NCBI GenBank assembly: GCA_910588625.1
Contig: CAJUQN010000041.1
Location: 1 to 22,511 of the forward strand
Direction: 5' to 3'
DNA length: 22,511 bases
Source of the DNA: an uncultured Oscillospiraceae bacterium
GTDB taxonomy: Bacteria > Bacillota > Clostridia > Oscillospirales > Oscillospiraceae
Position 1 is the stretch's first letter. Each line of letters begins with the position of its first letter. Shown here piece after piece: positions 1 to 8,041 of the stretch. The notes under the pieces are model-generated. The model saw only the letters and a program-made list of their open reading frames with translations. It was not told the origin of the DNA and did no database searches. The position numbers and the translations under genes are program-made.

Positions 1-1216
1 GTTGGGCCAGGAACCGCTGGAGCCTTCTGGCCCGGCCCACCACCTTCCGGTCGTCGTCGCTGAGCTCGTCCATGCCCAGAATGGCGATGATGTCCTGGAG
101 TTCCCGGTATTTTTCCAAAATCTCCTGCACCTTCCGGGCCACCCGGTAGTGCTCCTGGCCCACCACGTCGGCCTCCAAAATGCGGGAGGAGGACTCCAGC
201 GGGTCCACGGCGGGGTAGATGCCCTGCTCGGAGATCTTACGGCTCAAAACGGTGGTGGCGTCCAGATGGGCGAAGGTGGTGGCGGTGGCAGGGTCGGTCA
301 AATCGTCCGCCGGGACGTACACCGCCTGCACCGACGTGACGGAGCCCGCCTTGGTAGAGGTAATGCGCTCCTGCAATTCCCCCATCTCGTTGGCCAGGGT
401 GGGCTGGTAGCCCACGGCGGAGGGCATACGCCCCAGCAGGGTGGATACCTCGCTGCCCGCCTGGACGAAGCGGAAAATGTTGTCGATAAACAGCAGAACG
501 TCCTTGTGCTCGCGGTCCCTGAAGTGCTCGGCCATGGTCAGTCCGGATAGGGCTACCCGCATCCGCACACCGGGGGACTCGTTCATCTGGCCAAACACTA
601 GGGCGGTCTTAGCGGACACGCCGCTCTCCCGCATCTCCCGCCACAGGTCGTTGCCTTCCCGGGAGCGCTCGCCCACACCGGTAAAGATGGAATAGCCGCC
701 GTGCTCCATGGCCACGTTGTGAATCAGCTCTTGAATCAGCACCGTCTTGCCCACGCCGGCGCCGCCGAACAGGCCGATCTTGCCCCCTTTGGGATAGGGC
801 TCCAGCAGGTCGATAACCTTGATGCCGGTTTCCAAAATCTCCACGGAGGGGCTCTGCTCGTCAAAGGTGGGGGGCTTGCGGTAAATGGATTGCACCGGGG
901 TGCCCTCGGGCACCGGCCCAGCGCCGTCAATGGGCTGGCCCAGGACGTTGAACATCCGCCCCAAAGTGGCCTCGCCCACCGGAACCTGGATGCTGTGGCC
1001 GGGGACGTCCACAGCCAGCCCCCGCGCCAGCCCCTCGCTGGGGGAGAGCATGATGCACCGGACCGTTTTGCCGTCCAGGTGCTGGGCCACTTCCATGACC
1101 CGGTGCTCGCCGTTTTTCTCCACGGTGAGCATCTCCCGCAGGCGGGGGAGGTCACCGCTGACCAGCTCCACGTCCACCACGGGGCCGGATATCTGAGTGA
1201 TGATTGCGCGTTCCAA
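1..1216 (-). CDS. atpD: ATP synthase F1 subunit beta (3' end outside window)
   Basis: Catalytic beta subunit of the F1 headpiece, which makes or hydrolyses ATP at the cytoplasmic face of the membrane. About 405 codons are visible and roughly 55 to 60 C-terminal residues lie beyond the left edge. The N terminus reads IITQISGPVVDVE, typical of the beta barrel domain. Walker A GGAGVGKT sits near residues 151-158, GERSREGNDL follows, and the DELS-type motif is near the visible end. The start is a TTG at 1216-1214: the reading frame has a TGA two codons upstream and no ATG is possible. A GGAAGG ribosome site lies about 10 nt before it. The gene begins 6 nt after the end of atpG. An epsilon subunit gene may follow outside the window. 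Confidence 0.96.
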   Translation of the reverse strand, partial: MERAIITQISGPVVDVELVSGDLPRLREMLTVEKNGEHRVMEVAQHLDGKTVRCIMLSPSEGLARGLAVDVPGHSIQVPVGEATLGRMFNVLGQPIDGAGPVPEGTPVQSIYRKPPTFDEQSPSVEILETGIKVIDLLEPYPKGGKIGLFGGAGVGKTVLIQELIHNVAMEHGGYSIFTGVGERSREGNDLWREMRESGVSAKTALVFGQMNESPGVRMRVALSGLTMAEHFRDREHKDVLLFIDNIFRFVQAGSEVSTLLGRMPSAVGYQPTLANEMGELQERITSTKAGSVTSVQAVYVPADDLTDPATATTFAHLDATTVLSRKISEQGIYPAVDPLESSSRILEADVVGQEHYRVARKVQEILEKYRELQDIIAILGMDELSDDDRKVVGRARRLQRFLAQ

Positions 1217-1222
1217 AAATCA

Positions 1223-2131
1223 TCAACCTTCCTTCTCGTGCTTTTTGCGCTGGGCCCTGGCCCCGGCGGACACCTCGGTGATCTCTTGGGTGATGGCCGA
1301 CTGCCGGACCCGATTAAATTCCAGAGACAGATCGCCTAACAGCTTTTCCGCATTCTGATTGGCGCTGTCCATAGCGGTCATGCGGGCCTGCTGCTCACAG
1401 CAGAAGCTGTCGATGAGGGCGCTGTAGATGAAGCCGGACACATAGCTGGGCATCATGCTGTCCAGCACCGAGTTCACGTCGGGCAAAAACTCGAAAGCGG
1501 CGGCCGCCGGCGCCTCGGTGGCGGCACTGTCGGCAAAGTGGGCCCGGTGGAAGGGGAGCACTCGGGTGCACTTTGCCTCGTAGGCCATGCCGTTGGCCAT
1601 GTCGGTATAGACCACGTAAATCCGGTCTAATTTGTCGCTGCGGAAATCCTCCAGCAGCAGGGCGCAGATCTCCCGGGCCCGGACCATGGTGGGGTTCTGG
1701 GCGGTATAGAGAAAGCTGTGCTCAATGGGGATGTTGTGGGTGGCGAAAAACCGCCGCCCATACTCGCCAACCACGAACAGCTTGGTGTCCGGGTGCTGCT
1801 CCAGCAGCTTGAGCGCCTCCTTGATGGCGTTCTGGTTGTAGGCCCCAGCCAGTCCCTTGTCGGCGGTGATGACCAGGCAGGCGCTGGGCTTATCTAGGGG
1901 CGGTTCACCCTTCTCCGGGTAGAAATAGGGACTGTCCAGCGCGCCATTTTCCACCGTGCGGAAAATGCGCTTAATCTCCCGCCGCAGGGCCTCAAAATAG
2001 GGCCGGGTGTTGTCCAGCTCCTGTCGGGCCCGGCGCAGTTTGGTGGAGGCAATGAGATACATGGCATTGGTGATCTTTTTCGTCTCCTGGACGCTGGCGA
2101 TGTGTGTCTTGATTTCCTTGGTCCCGGCCAT
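1223..2131 (-). CDS. atpG: ATP synthase F1 subunit gamma
   Basis: Central stalk subunit that couples rotation of the c ring to the catalytic beta sites. It is 302 residues, the usual family length. The N-terminal coiled-coil helix is recognisable (IKTHIASVQETKKITNAMY), as is the C-terminal helix with LSLEFNRVRQSAITQEITE. The ATG lies one base after the TGA of the alpha gene, so translation is probably coupled. The order alpha-gamma-beta is the standard F1 order. A stretch of Ala and Pro around residues 205-212 lies in the variable middle domain and is unremarkable. Confidence 0.96.
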   Translation of the reverse strand: MAGTKEIKTHIASVQETKKITNAMYLIASTKLRRARQELDNTRPYFEALRREIKRIFRTVENGALDSPYFYPEKGEPPLDKPSACLVITADKGLAGAYNQNAIKEALKLLEQHPDTKLFVVGEYGRRFFATHNIPIEHSFLYTAQNPTMVRAREICALLLEDFRSDKLDRIYVVYTDMANGMAYEAKCTRVLPFHRAHFADSAATEAPAAAAFEFLPDVNSVLDSMMPSYVSGFIYSALIDSFCCEQQARMTAMDSANQNAEKLLGDLSLEFNRVRQSAITQEITEVSAGARAQRKKHEKEG

Positions 2132-2132
2132 G

Positions 2133-3893
2133 TCAGCTGCCCTGCTTTCCGCCGCCCTGGAACTGGTTCAGGTAGTCGTGGGCCAGCTCTAAAATCTCCT
2201 CCCGGTCCTCCTGGGCCAGCTTACCGGTCTGGTCGATGCGGGCGCACAGGTCGGGGGCATTCTCCTCCAGAGCGGCCAGCAGGCCGCTGCGGAACTCGTC
2301 CATCCGGCTCAGCGGCACGTCCTGCATGACGTGGTCCATGGCGGACACCAGCACGATGACCTGCTGGTGCTGGGACAGGGGGGCGTACTGGGGCTGGCGC
2401 AGCAGCCGCATGAGCCCCTGGCCGTAGGCCAGCTGACGCTTGGTGGCCGCGTCCAGGTCACTGGAAAACTGGGTAAAGACCTCCATCTCCCGGTACTGGG
2501 CCAGGTCCAGCCGGATGGGTCCGGCGGCGGACTTCATGGCGCGGGTCTGGGCGTCGCCGCCCACACGGGACACCGATAAGCCCACATTGACGGCGGGCCG
2601 CTGGCCGGAAAAGAACAGGTCGCTTTCCAGAAAGATCTGGCCGTCGGTGATGGAGATGATGTTGGTGGGGATGTAAGCGGATACGTCACCCGCCTGGGTC
2701 TCCACAATAGGCAAGGCGGTCATACTGCCGCCGCCCAGCTCGTCGGACAGGTGGGCGGACCGCTCCAGCAGCCGGGAGTGAAGGTAGAACACATCGCCGG
2801 GGAAGGCTTCGCGGCCCGGGGAGCGCTCCAACAGCAGGGATAGCGCCCGGTAGGCGATGGCGTGCTTGGAAAGGTCGTCGTACACGATGAGTACGTCTTT
2901 GCCCTGATACATGAAGTATTCGCCCAGAGCGCACCCGGCGTAGGGGGCGATATACTGCAACGCGGCGGAGGCCCCGGCGGGGGCGGTGACGATGGTGGTG
3001 TACTCCATCGCCCCCCGGCGGGCCAAATTCTCCACCAATTGTGCTATGGAGCTGGTCTTCTGTCCGATGGCCACGTAAATGCACACCACGTCCTTGCCCT
3101 TCTGGTTCAGAATGGTGTCCAAGGCGATGGCGGTTTTGCCGGTCTGGCGGTCGCCGATGATCAGCTCACGCTGGCCCCGACCGATGGGGAACATGGAGTC
3201 GATGGCCAGAAGCCCCGTCTCCATGGGGGTGTTCACTGGCTGGCGGTCCAAAATGCCGGGGGCGGGGGTCTCGATGGGCCGGTAGGCCTCCGGCTCGATG
3301 GAGCCCTTGCCGTCCACGGGCAGGCCCAGGGGGTCGATAACCCGGCCCAGATAGACATCGCCTACAGGCATACCGGCGGTCCTCAGCGTCCGGCGGACCA
3401 TGCTGCCCGCGCGGATCTCCTCGCCGTCGCCGAACAGGATACAGCTCAGTCCGTCGGGGCGCAGGTCCTGGATCATGCCCTTGACGCCACCCTCAAACAC
3501 CAGAATTTCGCCGTACTGGGCGTGAGCCAGCCCGCCCACGGTGGCAATGTCACTGTCCACGGTGAGCACCTCTCCGATCTCCTCGGGAGTGGGGGAGGGC
3601 TCCCACTCCTCCACCGCCTGACGCATGAGGGGGAGAATGTCATTCTCACCGGGCTGGATCTGGCGCAGGTAGTCCTGGAACTGCCGGACCCGGCCGTCCA
3701 GGGTCCAGTCGTACACATCCGACCCAACCTGGAGCCGGAAGCCATTCTGAATGGACTCGTCATACTCCCAGTTGAGGGGGATTTTCCGCTGGTAGGTCCG
3801 GGTGAGAAACTGGTTGAAGCGCTGGAGCTGGCCCTCCAGAGGCTTGTCGGTGCTGCGCAGCTGGGCGGTCAGCTGGCCCCTAGCGGCTCTCAT
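2133..3893 (-). CDS. atpA: ATP synthase F1 alpha subunit with N-terminal delta-type domain (fusion)
   Basis: The 586-residue product is about 80 residues longer than a usual alpha (about 500-510). Residues from about 100 on are ordinary alpha: GEVLTVDSDIATV at the barrel, Walker A GDRQTGKT at 247-254, Walker B VLIVYDD at 334-340, and the arginine finger in VSRVGG at 441-446. Residues about 15-80 align by eye with the C-terminal domain of delta (OSCP): STDKPLEG near the start, then IPLNWEYDESIQNGFRLQVG and YDWTLDGRVRQF. These match the delta pattern of a strand, GG(I/F)xVxxG, D-x-S/T-xxG-(K/R)-(L/V). The ATG at 3893 is preceded by AAAGGAG at 8 nt and overlaps atpF by 14 nt, which supports the long start. 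No separate atpH is present in the operon, so the fusion probably supplies the link between b and alpha. The role is inferred; the fusion itself is visible as a single uninterrupted frame. Confidence 0.93.
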   Translation of the reverse strand: MRAARGQLTAQLRSTDKPLEGQLQRFNQFLTRTYQRKIPLNWEYDESIQNGFRLQVGSDVYDWTLDGRVRQFQDYLRQIQPGENDILPLMRQAVEEWEPSPTPEEIGEVLTVDSDIATVGGLAHAQYGEILVFEGGVKGMIQDLRPDGLSCILFGDGEEIRAGSMVRRTLRTAGMPVGDVYLGRVIDPLGLPVDGKGSIEPEAYRPIETPAPGILDRQPVNTPMETGLLAIDSMFPIGRGQRELIIGDRQTGKTAIALDTILNQKGKDVVCIYVAIGQKTSSIAQLVENLARRGAMEYTTIVTAPAGASAALQYIAPYAGCALGEYFMYQGKDVLIVYDDLSKHAIAYRALSLLLERSPGREAFPGDVFYLHSRLLERSAHLSDELGGGSMTALPIVETQAGDVSAYIPTNIISITDGQIFLESDLFFSGQRPAVNVGLSVSRVGGDAQTRAMKSAAGPIRLDLAQYREMEVFTQFSSDLDAATKRQLAYGQGLMRLLRQPQYAPLSQHQQVIVLVSAMDHVMQDVPLSRMDEFRSGLLAALEENAPDLCARIDQTGKLAQEDREEILELAHDYLNQFQGGGKQGS

Positions 3894-4377
3894 GCTCCCC
3901 GCTCCTTTCCGTCAGGTCCAGAAACTGGTCATAGAAGTCATCGCCGGGCTTTGCGGCCAGCTTCTTCGCTGCCTTTGCGGCCAGCTCCCGCAGTTCCTTT
4001 TGGGACTCCCGGATGGCCCGCTCCTTGCTCTGCTCCGCCTCGGCCTTGGCCTTGGCGACAATGTGCCTGGCCTGCTCCCCTGCCTGCTCCAGCTGCTTCT
4101 GGGCAGCCTGAGCGGCGGCCTGCTGGGCTTTGACCCGCTCCTGGTGGATCTCTTCGTCAGCCTGACCCAGCTTGGCCTGACAGTCCAGCCTGAGCTGTTC
4201 CGCCTGGGCCAGCTTGTCCGCGGCCTGCTGGTCCAGCTCCCGGTAGTGGGCCTCCCGCTTCGCGATAAACGTTTTCACGGGCTCGAACAGGAGGAAGTAA
4301 AGCCCTCCCGTCAGGATGGCCAGGTTCATCCAGTGCAGCAAGATTTGCTGCGGGTCGATATTCAACGGCCATGCCAT
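3880..4377 (-). CDS. atpF: ATP synthase F0 subunit b
   Basis: Peripheral stalk subunit, 165 residues. A single N-terminal membrane helix (about residues 10-31, LLHWMNLAILTGGLYFLLF) is followed by a long charged, Ala/Gln/Glu-rich helix typical of the b dimer. Start ATG at 4377 has GGGAGGT 9 nt upstream. Its last 14 nt overlap the alpha gene. In standard operons delta lies directly after b. Here the delta-like domain instead begins the next frame as part of alpha, so b would dock onto that domain (inference). Confidence 0.95.
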   Translation of the reverse strand: MAWPLNIDPQQILLHWMNLAILTGGLYFLLFEPVKTFIAKREAHYRELDQQAADKLAQAEQLRLDCQAKLGQADEEIHQERVKAQQAAAQAAQKQLEQAGEQARHIVAKAKAEAEQSKERAIRESQKELRELAAKAAKKLAAKPGDDFYDQFLDLTERSGEHESR

Positions 4378-4397
4378 AGTTGATACACCTCCCTAGG

Positions 4398-4760
4398 TTA
4401 CAGTACGAAGATGATAAGGATGACCACCAGCAGGGCATAGATGATGGCCGTTTCAATAAAGACCAGGCCCAGCATCAGGGTGGTGCGGATCTTGCCCTCC
4501 GCCTCGGGCTGGCGGGCGATGCTCTCGGTGGACTTGGCGGTGGAGAGGCCCATGCCCACTGCGCCGCCAGCGGCGGCCAGACCAACGGCGAGACCGGCGG
4601 CGATGGCCTTGAAGCCGATGGTGTTGTCCTGCTGAGTCTCGGACTGGGCAGCGGGCTCGCCCTCAACGGGCGCGTCGGCGGCGAAGGCAGGGGCGGCAAG
4701 GGCCAGGGTGAGCAGCATAACACTGGCCAAAGCGATGATCTTTTTGAGCAGCTTATTCAT
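4398..4760 (-). CDS. atpE: ATP synthase F0 subunit c with N-terminal signal peptide
   Basis: Ion-binding ring subunit, 120 residues against the usual 70-90. The c hairpin is clear: a Gly/Ala-rich first helix (about 50-75), the polar loop ARQPEA at 82-87, and a second helix with the carboxylate in FIETAIIY (Glu103, Thr104, Tyr108). Before it lies a Sec-type signal peptide: KLLKK, a hydrophobic core, and an AFA-A cleavage site near residues 25-28, then an acidic tail of about 20 residues. The ATG at 4760 is chosen because GGAGGT lies 8 nt upstream. An in-frame ATG at 4775 overlaps that ribosome site and is less likely. Both ends of c normally face outside, so a cleaved signal fits the topology. 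Thr at 104 is compatible with sodium binding, but the position of the sodium-type Gln in helix 1 is Met70, so ion choice is open. Confidence 0.93.
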   Translation of the reverse strand: MNKLLKKIIALASVMLLTLALAAPAFAADAPVEGEPAAQSETQQDNTIGFKAIAAGLAVGLAAAGGAVGMGLSTAKSTESIARQPEAEGKIRTTLMLGLVFIETAIIYALLVVILIIFVL

Positions 4761-4797
4761 GGTAAAGACCTCCATTTTATACGTAATTCAAAATGTG

Positions 4798-5628
4798 TCA
4801 GGCGTTGTCTGACTGGGGGGATTTCGGTTCTCCCTTGTGGGGCGGCTCGGACACCTCACCATAGTATAATGCCACCAGCATGGTGAGCACGTAGGTCTGG
4901 ATCAGCGCGTGGAGCAGGGTAAACAATACGCCCACGATCACCGGCAGCACGAAGCTGAGGTTCACATAGTAATAAACCAACTCGGTCACCAGCAGGCCGC
5001 TAAGCAGCGCGCCGAACAGACGGAAGCTCATGGAGATGGGCAGGGAGAACTCCTTGAGGGCCTTGAGGATGCCCTTGGGGCCGTGCTGTGCCACGCCGCC
5101 GGAGGCGATGACTAGATAGGACAGCGTACCCATGGCGATGGCGGCGTTGACATCTGACAGGGGGGCGGGCAAAGTGATGGGATGGCCGTGGATGGTGATG
5201 GCCTGGAGTCCCAGCAGTTCAAACAACGTCCCCACAAAGATGAACGCGCCCGCGGCGAAGATGTAGGCTCCCATAAACCGGTTCCGATGGGGACTGTTTC
5301 CCTTGGCCATGCCGTCGAACAGGCCCACCAGCTCCTCCAGCACAAGCTGGAGTTTTCCTGGCTGGAGCTTGAATCGCGGGATGGCAAAGATCCGGATCAG
5401 AGCGGCGGCGATCAGCAGGACAGCTGTCACCACGAAAGCGGAGATCATGCCGGGGTTGACCGTTTTGAGCCCAAACAGGCTGACCTGACCTGAGTCGTGG
5501 AGCACCGCGTCCCGCATGGCCTCCTGGACGGTCTCCGAACGGCCCGGGGAGCCCGCCATCAGCGCAGCAATGAGCAGCACCACCACGATAAGGAGCCAGA
5601 TCACCAGTCCCTTTTTGTGTTGCTTCAT
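4798..5628 (-). CDS. atpB: ATP synthase F0 subunit a
   Basis: Stator membrane subunit forming the ion half-channels against the c ring; 276 residues with five to six membrane helices. The essential arginine is in SMSFRLFGALLSG near residue 205, and PLSDVNAAIAM matches the conserved segment before helix 4. The N-terminal helix followed by an extracellular loop (SPGRSETVQE) is common in Clostridia. The ATG at 5628 has AAGGA 8 nt upstream; a TTG one codon earlier is possible. It is the first gene of the operon; no atpI gene lies in front of it. Confidence 0.95.
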   Translation of the reverse strand: MKQHKKGLVIWLLIVVVLLIAALMAGSPGRSETVQEAMRDAVLHDSGQVSLFGLKTVNPGMISAFVVTAVLLIAAALIRIFAIPRFKLQPGKLQLVLEELVGLFDGMAKGNSPHRNRFMGAYIFAAGAFIFVGTLFELLGLQAITIHGHPITLPAPLSDVNAAIAMGTLSYLVIASGGVAQHGPKGILKALKEFSLPISMSFRLFGALLSGLLVTELVYYYVNLSFVLPVIVGVLFTLLHALIQTYVLTMLVALYYGEVSEPPHKGEPKSPQSDNA

Positions 5629-5658
5629 CAAAGCATTCCTTCTTTCGAGCAGTCTGTC

Positions 5659-5680
5659 TGCCGCCCAGCCCTGGGCGGCA
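5659..5680. repeat. Palindrome in the atp operon leader
   Basis: Ten-base arms TGCCGCCCAG and CTGGGCGGCA flank a 2-nt centre. Relative to the atp promoter it lies at about +2 to +23, so it is either an operator or a GC-rich hairpin at the extreme 5' end of the mRNA. Which of the two cannot be decided from sequence. Confidence 0.6.
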
Positions 5681-5688
5681 ACGGCCTA

Positions 5689-5717
5689 ATTATACACCTG
5701 CTTATTTCCAATGTCCA
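5689..5717 (-). promoter_or_regulatory. Sigma-A promoter of the atp operon
   Basis: Read on the minus strand: TGGACA (5717-5712), a 17-nt spacer, and TATAAT (5694-5689). The spacing is ideal and one -35 base is off consensus. It lies about 60 nt upstream of atpB, and no other gene lies in between. Confidence 0.7.
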
Positions 5718-5898
5718 CCCGGTTTTGCGGCAAAAAATGTGAAAGATTAGGGACAAAAAATCAGCGTTTTTTCGGTGCTGGAAGTAACTGGATAACTTGG
5801 CCATATTTTTGGAGCGGCGCACGCCCCGGCTCCTTCCGCCATAGGATAGGTTGCAGACCGTCCGCGGGGCGGTCCGCGCGGGAAAGGAGCAAAGAATC

Positions 5899-6165
5899 AT
5901 GTATGAAATGTTGTGTTTATCCGCTCTCCGGGAAGGGGAGAGCGCTTATGTGACTGAGGTGAACGCCGGACCCGCCATGGATCGGCGGCTTACCGACCTG
6001 GGACTTGTGCGGGGAACCCGGGTGACCTGTGTGCTGCGCAGCCCTGCTGGGGATCCCTGCGCCTATCTCATCCGGGGGGCGCTGATTGCCCTGCGGCAGG
6101 CGGACGCGGCGGGCGTGGCGCTGGAGCGGCGGACTGAGGATATCCCCGAGGCGGTGACTATATGA
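5899..6165 (+). CDS. feoA: Ferrous iron transport protein A (FeoA)
   Basis: Small cytoplasmic SH3-like protein, 88 residues, partner of the FeoB channel. Visible family features are LREGESAYVTEV, then RRLTDLGLVRGTRVTCVLRSPAGDP and the terminal YLIRGALIALRQADA. Start ATG at 5899 is preceded by AAAGGAG at 9 nt; an earlier in-frame codon at 5851 lacks a ribosome site. The TGA overlaps the feoB start as ATGA, so the pair is coupled. I saw no clear promoter or Fur-type operator in the 180 nt upstream. Confidence 0.93.
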   Translation: MYEMLCLSALREGESAYVTEVNAGPAMDRRLTDLGLVRGTRVTCVLRSPAGDPCAYLIRGALIALRQADAAGVALERRTEDIPEAVTI

Positions 6166-7979
6166 AGCGGGTGGCATTGGCAGGCAATCCCAATGTGGGA
6201 AAGTCCACCTTGTTCAATGCGTTGACCGGGCTTCGGCAGCATACAGGAAACTGGGCCGGAAAAACCGTGGCCACTGCCCGTGGAGAATACGGATTCAGCG
6301 GTGAGGAATATCAGCTGATCGATCTGCCCGGCGCCTATTCTTTAGCGGCCCACTCCCAGGAGGAGGCGGTGGCCCGGGATTATATCCGGAGCGGCCAGGC
6401 GGACGGCGTGGTGGTGGTGTGCGACGCCACCTGCCTGGAGCGTAACCTGATTTTGGTCCTCCAGGTGCTGGAGTTGACAGGCAAGGTGCTGGTGTGCGTC
6501 AACCTGTTGGACGAAGCGGAGCGCATGGGGATAAAGGTGGATCTGCCCGCGCTCTCAGAACGGTTAGGGGTCCCGGTGGTGGGCGCCGCCGGAGGCCGTC
6601 AGGAGGGGCTGTATGACTTGAAAGAGGCCATCGCCCGTCTGGTGGAGGCGGACGCCCCCGCTGCCCCCGAGAAAACCCCCCAGGAGCGTGTTACCCTGGC
6701 GGAGCATTACGCGGCCCAGGTGGTGCGCAGTGAAAAGGCGGACCACCAGCGCCGCCAGCAGAAGCTGGACCGTTTACTTACCTCCAAAACCACCGGGATC
6801 CCCATCATGCTGTTGCTGCTGGGGGTGGTGGTGTGGCTGACGGTGGCTGGAGCCAACGGGCCGTCGGCTCTGCTCACCGAGCTGTTTGCCCGGCTGGAGG
6901 ACGTTCTGAGGGGCTGGATGGCGGATGCCCCGGCGTGGCTGTCTGGTATCCTGCTGGACGGGGTGTACCGGGTCACCGCTTGGGTGGTGGCGGTGATGCT
7001 GCCCCCTATGGCAATCTTCTTCCCCCTATTTACCCTGCTGGAGGACCTGGGCTACTTGCCCCGAGTGGCCTTTGTTATGGATCACGCCTTCCAGAAATGC
7101 CGCACCTGCGGAAAACAGTGCCTGACTATGTGTATGTCCATGGGCTGTAATGCCTGCGGCGTCACCGGCTGTCGCATCATTGACAGCCCCAGGGAGCGGC
7201 TCATTGCCATCCTAACCTCCTCCCTGGTGCCCTGCAATGGCAAATTTCCCACTCTCATCGCCCTTATCACCCTGTTTTTCGTGGGCGGACGCTCCGGTCT
7301 GCTGTCCTCCCTCCAGGGCGCGGCGCTGTTGCTGGGTACGCTGGTGCTGGGCGTGGCAGGGACATTGGCCTGTTCCCGCTTCCTGTCCGCCACAGTGCTC
7401 AAGGGGATGCCCTCCTCCTTCGCCCTGGAACTACCTCCCTTCCGCAAGCCGAGGGTGGGGGAGGTCATCGTTCGCTCGGTGCTGGACCGCACCCTGTTTG
7501 TGTTGGGCCGGGCGATGGCGGTAGCGGCTCCGGCGGGGGCGGTTATTTGGCTGATGGCCAACGTGACGGCGGGGGAAACCACCATCCTGGCCCACTGCAC
7601 CGGCTTTCTGGACCCCTTTGCCCGGTTGTTTGGATTGGACGGCGTGATTTTGATGGCCTTTCTCCTGGGATGGCCCGCCAACGAGATTGTTCTGCCGGTG
7701 ATGCTGATGGCCTACTTATCCACTGGGAGCCTGGTGGAGTTCGATGACCTCACCGCTCTGGGCCAGCTGCTGACCCAGCACGGCTGGACCTGGTTAACTG
7801 CGGTTTGTACCATGCTGTTTTCTCTGTTTCACTGGCCCTGCTCTACCACCTGCCTGACTATCTACAAGGAGACGGGCAGCGTAAAGTGGACGGCATTGTC
7901 TGTGGTCCTGCCCACAGCGCTGGGGCTGGGACTGTGCCTGATCGTTGCAACAGCGGCGCGGGCGCTGGGGCTGGCATAA
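6162..7979 (+). CDS. feoB: Ferrous iron transporter FeoB
   Basis: Membrane GTPase for Fe(II) import, 605 residues, at the short end of the family. The G domain shows G1 GNPNVGKS (8-15), a G2 region near Thr35, G3 DLPG (54-57) and G4 NLLD (114-117). A helical linker (about 150-205) leads to the membrane part, with gate motifs in two halves. Residues 313-337 carry seven cysteines (313, 316, 320, 324, 329, 332, 337), followed by DSPRERL and LVPCNGKFPT with Cys358. Several of these cysteines belong to the clostridial FeoB pattern as I know it. It follows feoA with a 4-nt overlap and ends just before a strong terminator. No feoC is seen. Confidence 0.94.
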   Translation: MKRVALAGNPNVGKSTLFNALTGLRQHTGNWAGKTVATARGEYGFSGEEYQLIDLPGAYSLAAHSQEEAVARDYIRSGQADGVVVVCDATCLERNLILVLQVLELTGKVLVCVNLLDEAERMGIKVDLPALSERLGVPVVGAAGGRQEGLYDLKEAIARLVEADAPAAPEKTPQERVTLAEHYAAQVVRSEKADHQRRQQKLDRLLTSKTTGIPIMLLLLGVVVWLTVAGANGPSALLTELFARLEDVLRGWMADAPAWLSGILLDGVYRVTAWVVAVMLPPMAIFFPLFTLLEDLGYLPRVAFVMDHAFQKCRTCGKQCLTMCMSMGCNACGVTGCRIIDSPRERLIAILTSSLVPCNGKFPTLIALITLFFVGGRSGLLSSLQGAALLLGTLVLGVAGTLACSRFLSATVLKGMPSSFALELPPFRKPRVGEVIVRSVLDRTLFVLGRAMAVAAPAGAVIWLMANVTAGETTILAHCTGFLDPFARLFGLDGVILMAFLLGWPANEIVLPVMLMAYLSTGSLVEFDDLTALGQLLTQHGWTWLTAVCTMLFSLFHWPCSTTCLTIYKETGSVKWTALSVVLPTALGLGLCLIVATAARALGLA

Positions 7980-8013
7980 AAAAGGCGGCTGGTTTCAATA
8001 CCAGCCGCCTTTT
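7978..8013. terminator. Intrinsic terminator after feoB, bidirectional
   Basis: A run of A, the 9-bp perfect stem GGCGGCTGG/CCAGCCGCC with an 8-nt loop, then TTTT. It lies between the convergent ends of feoB and the membrane protein gene at 8042 and can serve both. Confidence 0.9.
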
Positions 8014-8041
8014 GATAGAAGCACTGCTTTTGCAAGTTTGG

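Noticed and set aside
2862..4133. Long plus-strand open frame (over 400 codons) opposite atpA and atpF
   Set aside because: It is the antisense shadow of two clearly recognised genes in GC-rich DNA; no ribosome site and a low-complexity Gly/His/Val-rich product.
5632..5898. Fur-type operator upstream of feoA
   Set aside because: No GATAATGATAATC-like inverted repeat was found in the gap; only GC-rich inverted pieces are present.
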